Positions 1 through 12,376 of a stretch of 64,000 nt of DNA are shown here, one piece after another (the stretch's first letter is position 1; the number at the start of each line of letters is the position of its first letter). The stretch is taken from the NCBI GenBank assembly GCA_017506865.1, contig JAFCMP010000001.1:1674001-1738000 (forward strand), read 5' to 3'. The notes beneath the pieces were generated by a model. That model was not told the origin of the DNA, made no database searches, and saw nothing but the letters and a program-made list of their open reading frames with translations. Source of the stretch: Tribonema minus. Lineage: Eukaryota; Sar; Xanthophyceae; Tribonematales; Tribonemataceae. The translations under genes were made by a program, and so were the position numbers.

Positions 1-3000
1 AGCTTGATGTGGCCGTTCTCATGGATGAGCACTGCAGCATGGCAAGTTGAGGTTGTGAACTCCGATGTCGCACAGAGCGCTCATGGCATGACATTTGATC
101 AACTGACACTGAATCATGACTACTGCATTCTGCAGTGGCGCAAGCCTTGTGGGTGAGGCGGCCTGCAGTTCAAGTTGAAGTATTTGGAAGTATTGCACAT
201 TCGCATCATGCAGTGTGCACGCCAAGGCGCAGCGATCGACTACTTCAAATAGTGCCTGTACTCCTGGGCGTAACTGAGCGATTCGGAAGCAAATAATGGC
301 TTTGATATGTATCATAATGTATGTGGACATCAACCGCGAGCAACTACTTTAGTTAGTGCCGGTGCTCTGCGGCATCACCTGGCGATCCAGAAGCAAATTG
401 GCCATGCTATGAATGCTGATGTCATCAGCAAATTGGCTACGCTATGAAGTGTTGACATACATGACGTACCGTTTCCGGCTTTGATGTCGCGGTGTATGAT
501 GTGGTTGTCGTGGAGGTACTTGAGGCCCAGCAATACCTGAAGCGCACAGGAGATAAGGGAGAGTCACAGCGTTAAAGGAGAAGTCTGGCGATTGTGGAGG
601 CACTCGAGGCACAGCAGCAACTGATGGAAATACAGGGAGAGCCGCAGGTTTGAACTTCTTGAAACGCGTTGCATCGTGAATGAATGTGATGTCGCAGTGT
701 GATGTGGCTGTCGTGGAGGAACTCGAGGCCCAGCAGCACCTAGGGGGAGGCAGGGAGAGTCACAGCGTCCAATGATAAGTCTGGCGAGTGGACGTACTCA
801 AGGCCCAGCAGCCGCTGACGGAAACGCAGGGAGAGTCACATGGTTGAAAATTGTAGTACTTTGCACCGCGAATAAATGCAGTGTCGATGTAAATGTGGTG
901 GTTGTCTTTGAGGTACTTGAGGCCCAGCAATACCTGGGGCGCATGGGAGGAAGGGAGAGTCTTGGTGTTGTAGTTCCAGTTTGCCCTTCTCGCCCGCTCT
1001 GATGATGATGCGATTGCCGTAGAGGTACTGTGGGCCCCCCGCGGCGAGTCAAGCTACTGCACTTGAAAATGTAGCACACGTTGAAGGTGTACTTGTCGCT
1101 CAACGCCGTCCGGCAGGGGCGTGCGCTACCTCATGCGGCCAGATTGAGCGCCAAAGTGCGGTACCGCTACAGTAGGGTGCGCAGTGCGGTGCAGTACTTC
1201 AGCACCAGAGCCTGCTGTAGTCTGCAGCATGGTTTTCTGATCGAGTGAGACCGGTGCCGCACTTCAGATATGATGTCGCTCTTCGTAAATTCGCGTGAGT
1301 TGCATGCCTGCTGCGCGTAGTCCCTGGCAACGCTCTCGTGCAATGGGCCAACGTCGTCCAACAAGTCGCGCAGCCCAAATTAGGTTCTACAGCAAGCACA
1401 CACCTGCCGTGCGTAGTCCCTGGCGACGCTCTCGCGCAGCGGGTTAAATTTGAAGTTTGTTGTTGAAGTGTTTTTGGCGCATGTACATACCTGCCGTGCG
1501 TAGTCCCTGGCGACGCTCTCGCGCAGCGGGCCAAAGTCGTCCAGAAGATCGCGCAAACTGCCGCCCGGCACCCACTCGCAGAATATGTACAACATGTTGC
1601 TGCGGCGGTGGCGGCGGCGGCGGCGGCGCAGGCACCGAAACAGGGGTACCAATGAGCCATGCGAGAAAATCGGAAAGCTGTGATGTGCATGCTAAGGCGT
1701 TGCCACACAGAGTGTGGCAAGGCGCCGAGGGCCACTGCTACGCTTGCTTCGCGTGCCGCACGCCACCCTGTCTCTGGCCCTGTATCTCTTTGATTCTACT
1801 CGTTGTCTTCAAACAAGTGCTCCTTGCCCTAATCGTGACTCGGAGCTAGCCTCAGGGTGCACGCGGCGACAGGCGCGCGCACCGTGCACACCACCACAAC
1901 TGCATTCTAAGCCGTCAGTGGCCGCGCGCTGCGGTGGCTGACTGCGTGGCGCTGCTCAGTCACATCGCAGCGCTTGCGCCGATGCCAGCAAGCACAGACT
2001 GGTGGTGCCACGAGCAGACTGCCACTTTGCGGGCTGGCGCTGAGGCGGCGAGCCGCGAAACAGTTCTGCGCGGTGGTGAGCCTTGCGCGCAGCAGGGCTG
2101 CTGAGCACTGAGCACGTCACAGCACTCCGCCAGTCCGCCGCAGCGCCAGGGCGGCGCGGCCCCCTTCCGCCGGCGCTTCGAATAATGCCCCGAGATCTGT
2201 CAGGCAGTTGCATGTTCCTTGTCGTCACAAGGAGAAGCGGAGCGACTGCTGCTGCAACGCACAGCGTGGTCGTGCATGCCGGCAACAGCGCGAAGCCAGC
2301 TTAACACACGTGCTATGCTGCCACGAGTGAGACATCCATGAGTCACGCAGTGATGCTGCCGTCTCGCGCGCTCTTCAGCAGGCACGCGACTGGCCTAAGC
2401 TTCCACAATGCTCAGCTCGCTCAGCTCGCTGCGCGCAGCCCTGCGGCGCTTGCTGCAAGCGCACAACGCTGCGCCGTGAGTAGTATCAAACGTCATACTC
2501 TCAAATATGTGCATGCTTATTCAGGGTTGTCGTCCATCGTCAGGGACAGTGCGACGCACAGGTGGTGACGTGGCGCGCGCGAGCAAACCCTGTGCATACA
2601 TACATACCTATTCGGGTTGTAGTCGACGCCCAGGTACTGCACGACGTGCGGGTGGTGCTTGGCGCACGCGAGCAAACTGTGTGCATACATACGCTACGTT
2701 ATGATACGTACCCCCATACATGCATGCTCTCCGGGGCCATCGTCGATTGTCAGGGACTGGGCGACGTGCGGGTGGTGCTTGGCGCACGTGAGCGAACCCA
2801 GTACATACATACGCTACGCTATGATACATACCTGTCGGGTGGTAGCCGACGCTCAGGCACGGCACGACGTGCATGACACACGTCTGTACACACATACATA
2901 AGCACAGATATATACATACATACATACCTATCCGGGTTGTAGTCGACGCCCAGGTACTGCACGACGTGCGGGTGGTGCATGGCGCGCAGCAGGTTCACCT

Positions 3001-5797
3001 CCTGCTCCACGTTCGTCAGCTCTTTGCTGGCGGCGTTGTCGCCCTGAGGGTAATGAGCACGGGGGGGGTTGGGGGGGGGGGGGGGGCAAGTAAGTAAGGT
3101 GGCCACCGCAAGCAGCAGACACGGAGAAAGAGGGGGCGTATGTGCCAGCTTCTGGAGGCAGATGACGACGGCCCGTCGGCTTGTAACAGCGCGGAAAGCA
3201 AATGCGCACCCAAAGCTCAACTTTAACCCCACGCTTGACTCAGGGCCCAAACTTAAACCCTATGACCCCCTTACGTGCTGAGACCCTCACGTATGCTGCT
3301 GGTGTATCGGCTTCTGGCATGCGGCGTGTTGCAACACTTGTGCTCTTTAGTAAGGGGGAGTGTGCTGCACATCATCTGCTGTACGATCCTGGCATGACTG
3401 CCTTGGCAAGATGACAGAGTTGTTGAGGTCAAAGTTCAAGAGATTCAGGGGCAAACCTCAACTCGCTGTGCCATGGCCCTCCTCACCTGTAGCAGTTTTG
3501 CTGCCAACGGAAGCGCCTTCACGGCCACCAGCTGCGCGCACATCGAGACCAGCATCAGCAGGAGCACGTGTGAGCACGGTGTTGCTGATGCCTCCAGTGG
3601 AGAACAAGGGCACGGGCATACCAGAGATCAATCAACTGGTGTCTTCGCCGCCAAGCGTCTAAGCGCGTCCTGTGTGCACAAGACGCCAGTTTGTGGATTT
3701 CCAGCCCACTGCGACAAAAAGGCACAGGCAACGACAGCAACAGCAGCGGAGCATCATCTTGTTTTCTGCCTATTGAGCACATACCAAATCACACGACCAG
3801 GTGATGCCCGCCTACTTTTTTCACCACCCACTTCGGACGCATAGTTGTCCACCGATTCTCACCAGATCTTTTCAACCACAATCTTGAACCACCTTTTCAT
3901 TCATGTATGCTACACATTGAGAGTGAAGCTACCTTTGATCTCCTCGTTTACACAGATGTTGCAACCCGAACCCTAGGGCTGAGGTGGTCAGATGCGCAGC
4001 ACCGACAGACCAGTCTCGGTGTGCCTGGATGCTGAGCGTTGTGATTGTGTTGCACCATCACCGTCTCCACCATCCAAGAAGCGACGCCGACAGTTTTAAA
4101 AAAAGGTACTTCAAGTACCAAATATATATATGTCCGCCAAAGTACGATGCATGCGTGTGCGTGCCCCCAGCTGCTGCTGGGGCCCAGCAGCTGCGTGGGT
4201 GTGGCCTTGCACCCCCCTGACCACAATCCACAGTGTGACGCTACCACAGCAGTCGGTGACTGCTGACAAGGGGTGACGCTGACAAGGGGCAGTTGAGGTT
4301 TGACATGGCACGAGGTAGGCAAGATATGGCAGTTTGACGAACAGAAGAACCGTCGCGTGAAGCGGGCGTGGGCACGGACCCGCTGGAGCGGCGCACAGTG
4401 CTCAACAGTTTCCGGCTTCCCGATGCACCACATTAGAGCCACTGACCTGGCCGGTCTCCCTTGTGGACTGTGCCGTACAATATCTGGCATCCTACTTCAT
4501 ACATCATATCAGAGCCACTGACCTGGCCGGTCTGGACTGTGCCGTACAACATCTGGCATCCTAATGCACCATATTAGAGCCACTGACCTGACCGGTCTCC
4601 TCGTTGAGACCCTTGTGAACTGTGCCGTAGGAGCCGCTGCCGATCTTCGGTCCTAACCGCCATTTGCCCTGCGCAGACAGCACAGCAGCACACGGTGCAT
4701 GTGAAGGCTTGTTTCTTGCAGTCTGATGGTGTGCAGGCTCTGTAGAGTCCACAAGCCTAACCCTAACCCTCACCCTCACCCAAACCCTAGGTTGTGCCAG
4801 CGCTACGGCGTCACACGCAGGTCCTGTTGTGCCCTAACGTGGTGTGCCCTGACCCCAAGGCTGCTCACACTAATCGCCCTATGCTTGAGTTTAAGGCCAA
4901 AATCAAGGACAGGTTAGGTTTCAGCCCTAGCCCTAATGGCGGCCCATCATCACCGCTCGCCAGTGCCCACGCCAACGGGCCCTCGGCCCCTATACAGAGG
5001 GGGCGTGAGCTGCGGCCACAGGCGCGTCCGCATGCTCAGCCCTCAGGCACGTTCCCTAAAACCTCGAGTGCCGCTCCCCACGCATGCTCAGCGCTCATCA
5101 CGCACGCTCCGTCGCACCTGTAGAGCACTAGTGGCAGCGCTCAAGCGCGCTCACCCTGACCTCAGGCAGCAGCGCTCAGGGGACGCGCCACTGCGCACGC
5201 GCCGCGCGCAGCACTCCCAGGCTGCTTGTGCACAACGCCTCCGACTGTGTGCGTGTGCACTGTACGACATTGCCAGCAGCAGCAACGGCGTCCCGCTGCC
5301 CCCGCGTAGCTCACCCCTAACCCTACCCCCCCCCCCCCCCAGTACCAGTTTCAATCCTGGCAAGTTATGACTTGCCATTCTCTGTGACGCACGCGTCTGA
5401 GCGATGGCACAGCCGACGCGCTGCACCGCAACGCCGCTGCCGCGCCTCACCTTCTGCACGTGCCGCAGCGTGCGCAGGTCAAACAGGCCGTACTCCTCCG
5501 CGCCGACGCGCCGCCGCTGCATATATATACTTCGAAGTATATATATATACAGACTTCAAGTAGGTATACATGTACTTCTATGTATGCTTTATATGTGTAT
5601 GCGTCACCGCGGCGGCGCCGCGCGCGGCGGCGGCCCTCTCACCTTCTGCACGTGCCGCAGCGTGCGCAGGTCAAACAGGTCGTACTCCTCCGCGCCAACG
5701 CCGCCGCTGCCCTGGCGGCTCATGGGTGGCCGCAGGCCCCCAGCGGGCGAGCCGACGCCGCTGCGGTGCACCGTGTTGCCGCGCGGCGACGTGGGCC

Positions 5798-5844
<47 letters not shown>

Positions 5845-8223
5845 GAGGCGGTGGCGGCGGCGGAGGCGGAGAGAGGCGGCGCAGGTCAGCGGCGGCGGCC
5901 GCGGCAGTGGCGGCGTGTCCGCAAGTTAGATGTGAATTGATGCTCGCAGCTGTTCGATGGTCGGCGTCGGGGGAGACTGCTGCAGATCAGAGGCGCACTC
6001 GCACAGTCACAGTTGAAGTTCAGTTGTTGAAGTACTGTGCGGCCGTGCCGGCCAGGCGACGCTCGTCCAGGAGTGGGATGCGGCGGCGGTGCGCATCAGT
6101 GCCTGCCGCAGCGGTGCAGCGTCTCTGCGCATTTGGTGTGCCCTACCTCGAGGGCATCGAAGCGTTGCTGCTGCTCTGAGCAAGGGAGACTTCACACGCA
6201 CGTGTTGAGAGCAGAAGTATGAGAGCTGAAGTGCAGCGCGCGGCACTGCAACCAGCAGCATCACGCGGTGAAGGCACGATGCGGCAACGCACGTCAAAAG
6301 GTACTGCTGCCTAGGGCTCTGTGATTTCCAACAAGGACCCTAACCCTGACCCTACCCCAAACTCACAGGCATCATGGCAGTTGCCGCAAAGTCCGCTCGC
6401 AGAATCCACGGATCACATTCGTGCGACCTGCACATGACCTTCTTTGCTTGCTCAGCATCGCAAGAGACGGCCACCTCTGGCGAGCAATGCAGGCGGATCG
6501 CCTGCTAAACCTTGAGGGCGTCATATCCCAACAGGTCCGAAGGCCGGCCCTAATCCTAACCCTAACCCTACCCTCAAACTTAACCTTAAAACTAACCCTT
6601 ACCCAGGCCCAGGACATGCATGCACCTCCTGCTGTGCGCGCCCTGACGCCAAACGCATGACACTTGTTCTATCTCAGACCTTACCCAAACCCTAACGCCT
6701 GCTGTAACCCTGGCGGAACGACCATGAACGTCACGCCGCGCCCCCGCGCACACACACACGGCACTCGCCCCCTTTAGCCCCCCCTGCACACGCGGGGACA
6801 CCCGCGACAAACGCCTTGCGCCGCATGGTGGCGCAACTGCGTGTGACTGCGCACGCGTGCCTGTCGCTGCACCCCCACCCGGCAATCACTGTTCCCCCCC
6901 GCCAAAACGCACATCTTCCACCCCATGCACAAGACACGCCTGCGGTGAGTGCGTGCGTGCGTGCGCATTCCTAGCGTGTGTACGCGAGCGTGTGCGCGGT
7001 GTGCATCCGTGTGTGCGCCCACCTGTCGCCGGACCGCAGACCGCCGATCACCGTGCCCCCCCGTTGAAATTCGCCTGTACCAACCCATGCACGACACGCG
7101 CGCGGGCAGTGCGCGCGTGCGTGCGCGTTCGTAACGCGTGTGCGCTTATGCGCGCTGTGCATCCGTGTGTGCGCCCAGCCCACCTGTCGCCGGACCCCAG
7201 CCCGCCGATCACCGTGACGCGCCCGCCCGCGCTCGCGCGCATCTTCGGCGACCGCAGCTTGCCGCTGTTGCGCTGCTGCGACGCGCGCAGGTGCTGCGCG
7301 CCGCCGCCGCCGCCTGCTGCCAACCCCGCCGCGGATGCGCGCGGCGAGCCCGCGCCGTCGCCGCCGCCGCCGCGCTGCTGCTGCGTGTCGCCCGCGCCGC
7401 GCGGCGTGATGACGCTCTGCGCGCGTGGCATTGGGGGGGGGGGGGGGGGACCAGGGGGGCGGGGGAGAAGGGGGGGGGGGGGGGGGGGGCACAGGGATGA
7501 GCTCAAGCCCGGGCAGTGTGGCGCACAGGGGGGGGGGGGGGCGCGCAGGGATGAGCTCAAGCCCCGGCAGTGAGTGTTATCGCCGCTTTGCGCTCGGCAG
7601 CGCAAGGCACGCGGGTGCCGCGCTGCCGCTGCGTGCGTCGTGCAGTGCGGCTCAGCATCTGTGGACGTGTTTCGCAGGCCCGGCATCAGGCCGCGTGGGC
7701 CGCCCTGGCATGCGGCATGCGAAGCGCGCAGACGCAGGGCAGGGGTTGTTTGGACCTTTAGAGCGGGAGTGGAGCGCCGTGTGCACACGATTACAAGCGC
7801 GTGCACTTTTCGAACCAATCCGGCCCGCACCGCAGCCTTCCCGAACTTTGTTTCGCTTTGGACCAACTGGACAAGTGAGGAAGCATGGCAGTCAAGATGA
7901 AGTTGAACTTGTCTGCAGAATGAAGTTGAGCCCTACCACTTGGATCAGGTGCACCACCCGCGAAGCGGCCGCTCGCCAGGCCTAGGGTCATGTTCATCAC
8001 CCAGAGCCAGGGAAAGACCTACAGGAAGTGCTTGACTCAACGCCCAGAGCCAGGGAAAGACCTACACGGCTACGTTCAACACCCAGAGCCAGGGCAAAAC
8101 TTGCAGCTAGGGCCAAGTAGAGCTGAGACATGCGCACCTGACTGCACGCGTCCTCGCCGTCACGTATCAGCTCCGCCAGGCTTGGCCCACGTGATAGCGG
8201 CCGCGGGCTCGCCGGCTCGACAG

Positions 8224-8280
<57 letters not shown>

Positions 8281-11200
8281 TGCCGCCGCCGTTGGTGCCG
8301 ATTGTGCGCTTGCTTTGGATCATGCTGCTGCGCTGGTTGCGCACAGTTTCCGCCTCCTGCGCGTCGTACTCGTCGCCGGCGAACCGGTACAGGAAGCTGC
8401 CGTTCTTGAAGGTGTGCCGCAGCTGCGCGCGTGGCGGCGGCGGGGCGGCGGGGCAGAGCAGCGCACAACGGCAATGGCGGAGGTCAGCGAATGACCGTTT
8501 TTGTAGTTACCCTGAAAGCTGGTCAGCAGATGAACCTGACTCTACATACCCTTAATGATAATATAATAATGATAAGACCACTCCTGCGCGTCGTACTCAT
8601 CGCCGGCGAACCGGCACAGGAAGTTGCCGTTCATGAAGGTGTGCCGCAGCTGCACGGCGGCGGCGGCGGAGCGGGGCGGCGACAGAGCAACGGCGGCGGC
8701 AGCGGCGGTCAGCGAACAATTTACTTTTGTGTCCTTAAAACCGGTCAGCAGGTAACCCTGACTCAAGCTCTAGCAATGATGATAATAACAACACTGCGCG
8801 CCGTACTCGTCGCTCGCGAAACGGTACAGGAAGTTGCCGTTCTTGACGGTGTGCCGCAGCTGCGCGCGCGGCGGCGGCGGGGCGGCTGCAGCGGCGGCGG
8901 CGCAGGTGGCGGCGGCAGCGTGCGACGGCAATGGCGTCGGTCAGCAAGCGACCCTTTTTGTACCCCTAAGGCCGGTCAGCAGATAACCATGAGTCTAGCT
9001 CTAATGGTAATATAACGCCTAACATACCCCGGCCCTATTGCTCAGATACCCCAGCCCTATTTTGGTGAGCTTAGGCTTGCCCAGGGGCTCGCTGAGCATC
9101 GTGCCGCGGCTGCTCGGCAGCGGCGGCGGCGCAGCCGGGCGCGGGCGAGGAAGCACGTGCGACGGCGGCGGTCGACCGTTGCAGCAGCAGAAGGTAGAAG
9201 CTTAGCCCAAGAACCGTACGCCGCCAGCTGTCTTGACTCTTCTTTCAGCCTCGCCTGTGCAGCGTGCTTGCCACTCGTATAGTGCCAGTACGGACCGTGC
9301 TTGCTTGTAAAGATGCGCGGCGACGAAGTGACCTTAACCCTTACCCCCACCAAAAAAAAATACCCACATACGCCACTCTGACTCCAGCCCTGGCACTGGC
9401 CCCGCGCCCCCCCCCTGATGGCGACAATCAGAGTCTGTAACTACGCCTGGTTCATGTAGGCACGCGCACATAATTCTTACCGCCCCCACCTTTCCGAAGG
9501 CGCGAGGCCGCGGCGGCGGCGCTCACACAGCAGCAGTGCTCCGCTGCAGCGCTGCTCAATGACAACCAGCTGTAACTGCTGCGCCGCAGTGCGTGCGCCC
9601 CCCAACGGCGGCTGCGCCCCCCCTGCTAACTGTTACTCACCCCTGACCGGGCGCAGCGCGGCGCCGCCCCTAGTGGCGATGCGCGCGGGACGGGGGGGGG
9701 GGGCAGCCGGGCTTTGCAGGCACAACAATGCGGCGCCGGCGCAGCACGGCCAGACTTCAACGTTAGCGCTATGAAATTTTGGTAGATGTGCCCCGGGAGC
9801 TTCGCATTTGGGCCCTGGGCGCGAAGGCGGATACTGCCATCGGTCGCCCAGAACTCTGACTGGTTCTCAGAGGCGCGCCGCGGCAGAGCGCTTGGCTGCA
9901 CGGCGGCAGCGCTCAGTCGACTGGCAAGCATACTGCAACATGCATACACACCCCTGTACTTCATCAGCGCTGAGCGGTCGCCGAGGGCGCGCTTTCACGC
10001 ATGCGAGTCGTGGCTGCAGTGCTCAGCGCCCCGCCTCGTGCGTCGCTTTCTCCGCCGCTCCGATGCCGGTGCAATGGACCTGGCGCGTTTGTAGGTGTGC
10101 TGGCTGCTGCTGCTGCTGCTGCCGCTGCCGGTAGCTCGTGCTGTGGCATCGCTCAGCAGCCGGGTGAGTTGCTGCAGATCGCAGGAGCGTCGCCGCCCAA
10201 CCCTAACCCTACTTGCACCGCGACTGTATCAATCCCAACATCCCGTTCCAGCCCTTACCCTGTGCCCCTGACGCGGCTCGCCACGACGCGATGGAAAAGC
10301 CCCTTCTTGCACATCGAGTTCCCCTACAGTGTTGGCAAAGATGTCCTACAGCTCTGACACACGCAAACTCAAGATTTAAAGTTTGAATGCAGGGGTGCGT
10401 CACACTCACCATGACGTGGTGGAAGAATCCCCCTCGAGCATCATGTTCTCCTGCAGTGCTGGCAACAACACTCTACAGCGCTGACACACGCGAGCGCAAG
10501 AGTTGAAGTTTGACAGCAGGAGCGCGTGCGTCACTCACCATGACGTGACGAATTTACTCCTCCTTGAGCATCGAGTTCCCCTACAGTGTTGGCAGATATG
10601 CTCTACAGCACCGACGCACACGAGTGCAAGAGTTGAAGTTTGACTGCAGGAGCGTCACACTCACCATGACGTGGTGGAAGAATCCCTCCTTCAGCATCAT
10701 GTTCCCCACAATTACCGCCTCTAGCTCGTCCCGGCAGTGCCTGCTAGACACCATCCATCGCACCGCCTCCGACCCCACGAAGCACTGGGCACGCGCGTGT
10801 TAAATAACGGGAGACAAATGAGCAATGCCACGTTAGAAAAGTACATGGGGTATGTAGGTCAGGTGATGTCAGTGCTCGACACCATCCATCGCACCGCCTC
10901 CAACCCCACAAAGCACTGGGCGCACGCGCGAATCACAGGAGAAAAGTAAGAAAATTTAGGCGAGAATTGAGAAACACCATGTTTGACGATTACACGGGCA
11001 TGTAGGTTAGTGGACGTCAGTGCTCGGCACCATCTACCGCACAGCCTCCAACCCCATGAAGCACTGGGCATGCGTGTGCATCACGGGAGGAAAATGAGCA
11101 AAGCAACATCGTGTTAGGCAATTACATGGGTGTGGAGGGTAGCTGTTGGCGCTGTGCGCTTGTCCGCCAGCCGCAGCACGCTCATGTCAGCTCACCCTAC

Positions 11201-11560
11201 GGGCAACTACCCCCCCCCCCCCTCCCCCCTCTCCTGTGCGCGCACGCTCCGGCCCTGTTCACAGCGCCAAGTAGCACTAGGAAGCGGCGTGCAGCGAAAT
11301 GGTGTGCAGCAGCAGCGGCAGCGGCAGCGGCAGCAGCAGCGGCAGCAGCGGCAGCGGCGCGCGCGCACCTTCTTGTGCTTGGTGATGCGCGGCCGCCGGT
11401 CGCAGATAGTCACGTTCGCGCGCATGTCCTCCGCCAGCGCGCGCAGCTGGTCGTGCGTCATGTAGTGGTCCAGCGGCACCGCCGCCGCCGCCATGCCGCC
11501 GCCGCCGCTGCCGTCGGCGTACGCGCTGCCGCCGCTGTCGTCCAGCGCGCCGCTACAGCC

Positions 11561-11594
<34 letters not shown>

Positions 11595-12376
11595 TTGTGG
11601 TGCGCGCCCCAGTCGTCGAGGTACGAGTGCGTGGACACGTCGGACACCGTCGGGCGCATGCGCGTCGTGAGCAGGTCGCTCACGTCCGAGGCGCGCGTCT
11701 CGTCGCTCTCCCCCGGCGCGAACGGCGGCGCGCCGCTGCCGTAATACCGCGCCTGCTGCTGCTCCGCGGCGGCGGCGACGGCGGCGGCGGCGCCGCCGCC
11801 GAGGGCGCGGCCGCGCGTGCCGCCGCGCGCCAGCAGCGGCAGCGGCGAGATGGTGGACGGCATGCGCCCGTCAGCGTTGCGTTTCAAGCCGCCGCCGTCG
11901 GTGGCAGAGGCGCTGCTGCGTGCAACAGCGCTCCGCACCTCGCTGCTCTCGTTGGATGCCATCCTGCCCCTGCCGCCGTGGCTCTGGTCCGCCGGCGGCA
12001 GCGCGGCGGCGGCGGCAGCGGCGGCGGCGGCATCGGAGGATGGCCGCCGCCGCTGCAGCTGCGGCTGATCCTGCGCCAGGGCGCGCTCGATGGCCTCTAC
12101 GACACCCGGCTGCTGCATCAGTGCCACTCGGTACTTGTCCGCCACCCCCGACGCCAGGAACGATGACGTAGTGCCCCCCGATTTGACATGGGTTCTCAGG
12201 TCCGCCTCCGCCTGGGCCAGGGACCGGGTTGTCATGCCCATTTCCGACAGTACCCCCTGTATCTTTTGCACAGATACAGACCGCCTAGGCTTCGGTCTCT
12301 CACCGGTCCCAGATGCTGCCGCTCCATCGTTGCCGCCACTGTTCTCCGCGACTGCCACGGACGCCGTGCCGCCCAT
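1..12376 (-). CDS. DEP-domain MAP3K-like (MEKK/STE11 type) Ser/Thr protein kinase, 3' end beyond window
   Basis: Eleven exons on the minus strand: 12376-11369, 10784-10665, 8422-8138, 7416-7184, 5796-5643, 4668-4588, 3531-3487, 3043-2928, 1599-1491, 536-470, 31-1 (cut by the edge). All junctions are GT-AG and keep frame, giving about 749 residues so far. It starts MGGTAS, which fits the N-myristoylation pattern MGxxxS (inference). Residues 1-300 are low-complexity. A DEP domain runs from about 305 to 396: HDQLRALAEDMRANV, then CFVGSEAVRWMV, GFFHHVM, and HTFKNGSFLYRF. A Gly/Ser-rich linker follows. The kinase domain begins near 605: Gly loop GSGSYG (610-615), VAVK lysine 632, helix-C Glu about 655 (VEQEV), hinge LYIFCEWVPGGS, and catalytic loop IIHRDIKAGN (Asp 734, Asn 739). 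The last exon reads VLIHENGHIKL, the approach to DFG, which lies outside. Spacing matches the MEKK/NPK1 group of MAP kinase kinase kinases, which phosphorylate MAP2Ks. DEP domains usually direct membrane or GPCR/G-protein association. The downstream partner is unknown. Confidence 0.85.
584..980 (-). repeat. Acceptor-side echo array of the HRD exon of the kinase gene
   Basis: The first part of exon 536-470 (acceptor plus the codons for LLGLKYLHDN) recurs with changes at about 596-631, 706-746, 789-822 and 896-943. Each copy is followed by a related CAGGGAGAGTC-like intron block (plus strand). All lie upstream of the intact exon in the sense direction. Confidence 0.75.
1305..1446 (-). repeat. 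Donor-side echoes of the kinase hinge exon
   Basis: Two diverged copies of the end of exon 1599-1491 (coding GPLRESVARDYARQ plus donor) lie at about 1401-1446 and 1308-1375, downstream of the real exon in the sense direction. Confidence 0.75.
2500..2890 (-). repeat. Donor-side echo array of the kinase helix-C exon
   Basis: Four degraded copies of the tail of exon 3043-2928 (HHPHVVQYLGVDYNPD plus GTATGTATG donor) lie at about 2519-2570, 2608-2680, 2729-2795 and 2833-2880. Several retain the CATACATAC donor run (plus strand). Confidence 0.75.
4425..4587 (-). repeat. Donor-side echoes of the Gly-loop exon
   Basis: Two copies of the end of exon 4668-4588 and its intron start (plus-strand word GAGCCACTGACCTG) lie at about 4436-4485 and 4511-4565. 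Confidence 0.7.
5446..5520 (-). repeat. Donor-side echo of exon 5796-5643
   Basis: A close copy of the last about 75 bases of the exon (VGAEEYDLFDLRTLRHVQK plus donor), about 200 bp downstream. It still encodes VGAEEYGLFDLRTLRHVQK, so it is young or constrained. Confidence 0.75.
6866..7145 (-). repeat. Donor-side echoes of exon 7416-7184
   Basis: Two copies of the exon end and intron start (plus-strand CCACCTGTCGCCGGACC followed by GTGCGTGCG runs) lie at about 7019-7145 and 6866-7015. They support the donor GCGACAG|GTGGGC as the used site. Confidence 0.65.
7985..8105. repeat. Short tandem repeat in a kinase-gene intron
   Basis: The word CCAGAGCCAGGGAAAGACC (and CCAGAGCCAGGGCAAAAC) occurs three times with a spacing of about 40-50 bp. 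Confidence 0.8.
8575..8940 (-). repeat. Acceptor-side echo array of the DEP-end exon
   Basis: The start of exon 8422-8138 (LRHTFKNGSFLYRFAGDEYD) recurs at about 8581-8660 and 8795-8880, with flanking GGTCAGC-type intron sequence. The first echo still reads HTFMNGNFLCRFAGDEYDAQ. Confidence 0.8.
10280..10600 (-). repeat. Donor-side echo array of the central DEP exon
   Basis: Three copies of the exon tail (MLKEGFFHHVM plus GTGAGTGTGACG donor) at about 10280-10345, 10410-10470 and 10540-10600, each followed by a similar GAGTTGAAGTTTGAC-type block (plus strand). Confidence 0.8.
10866..11080 (-). repeat. Acceptor-side echo array of the central DEP exon
   Basis: Two copies of the exon head (TGCTTYGTGGGG...GCGGTGCGATGG on the sense strand) at about 10868-10930 and 11010-11075. 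The real exon 10784-10665 therefore has echoes on both sides. Confidence 0.8.

Noticed and set aside
5460-6179. 239-codon plus-strand open frame
   Set aside because: Poly-Gly from a GGC microsatellite opposite a real kinase exon.
7048-7866. 272-codon minus-strand open frame taken as one exon
   Set aside because: Only 7184-7416 joins in phase. The rest is poly-Pro from C-runs and an intron with echo copies.
8575-8940. Mutually exclusive alternative exons
   Set aside because: Echoes contain only one edge of the exon, vary in length, and most have lost frame or the second splice site.
11111-12166. 351-codon plus-strand open frame
   Set aside because: Antisense shadow of the first kinase exon. 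It is composed of GC-rich repeat translation (Ala/Arg runs).
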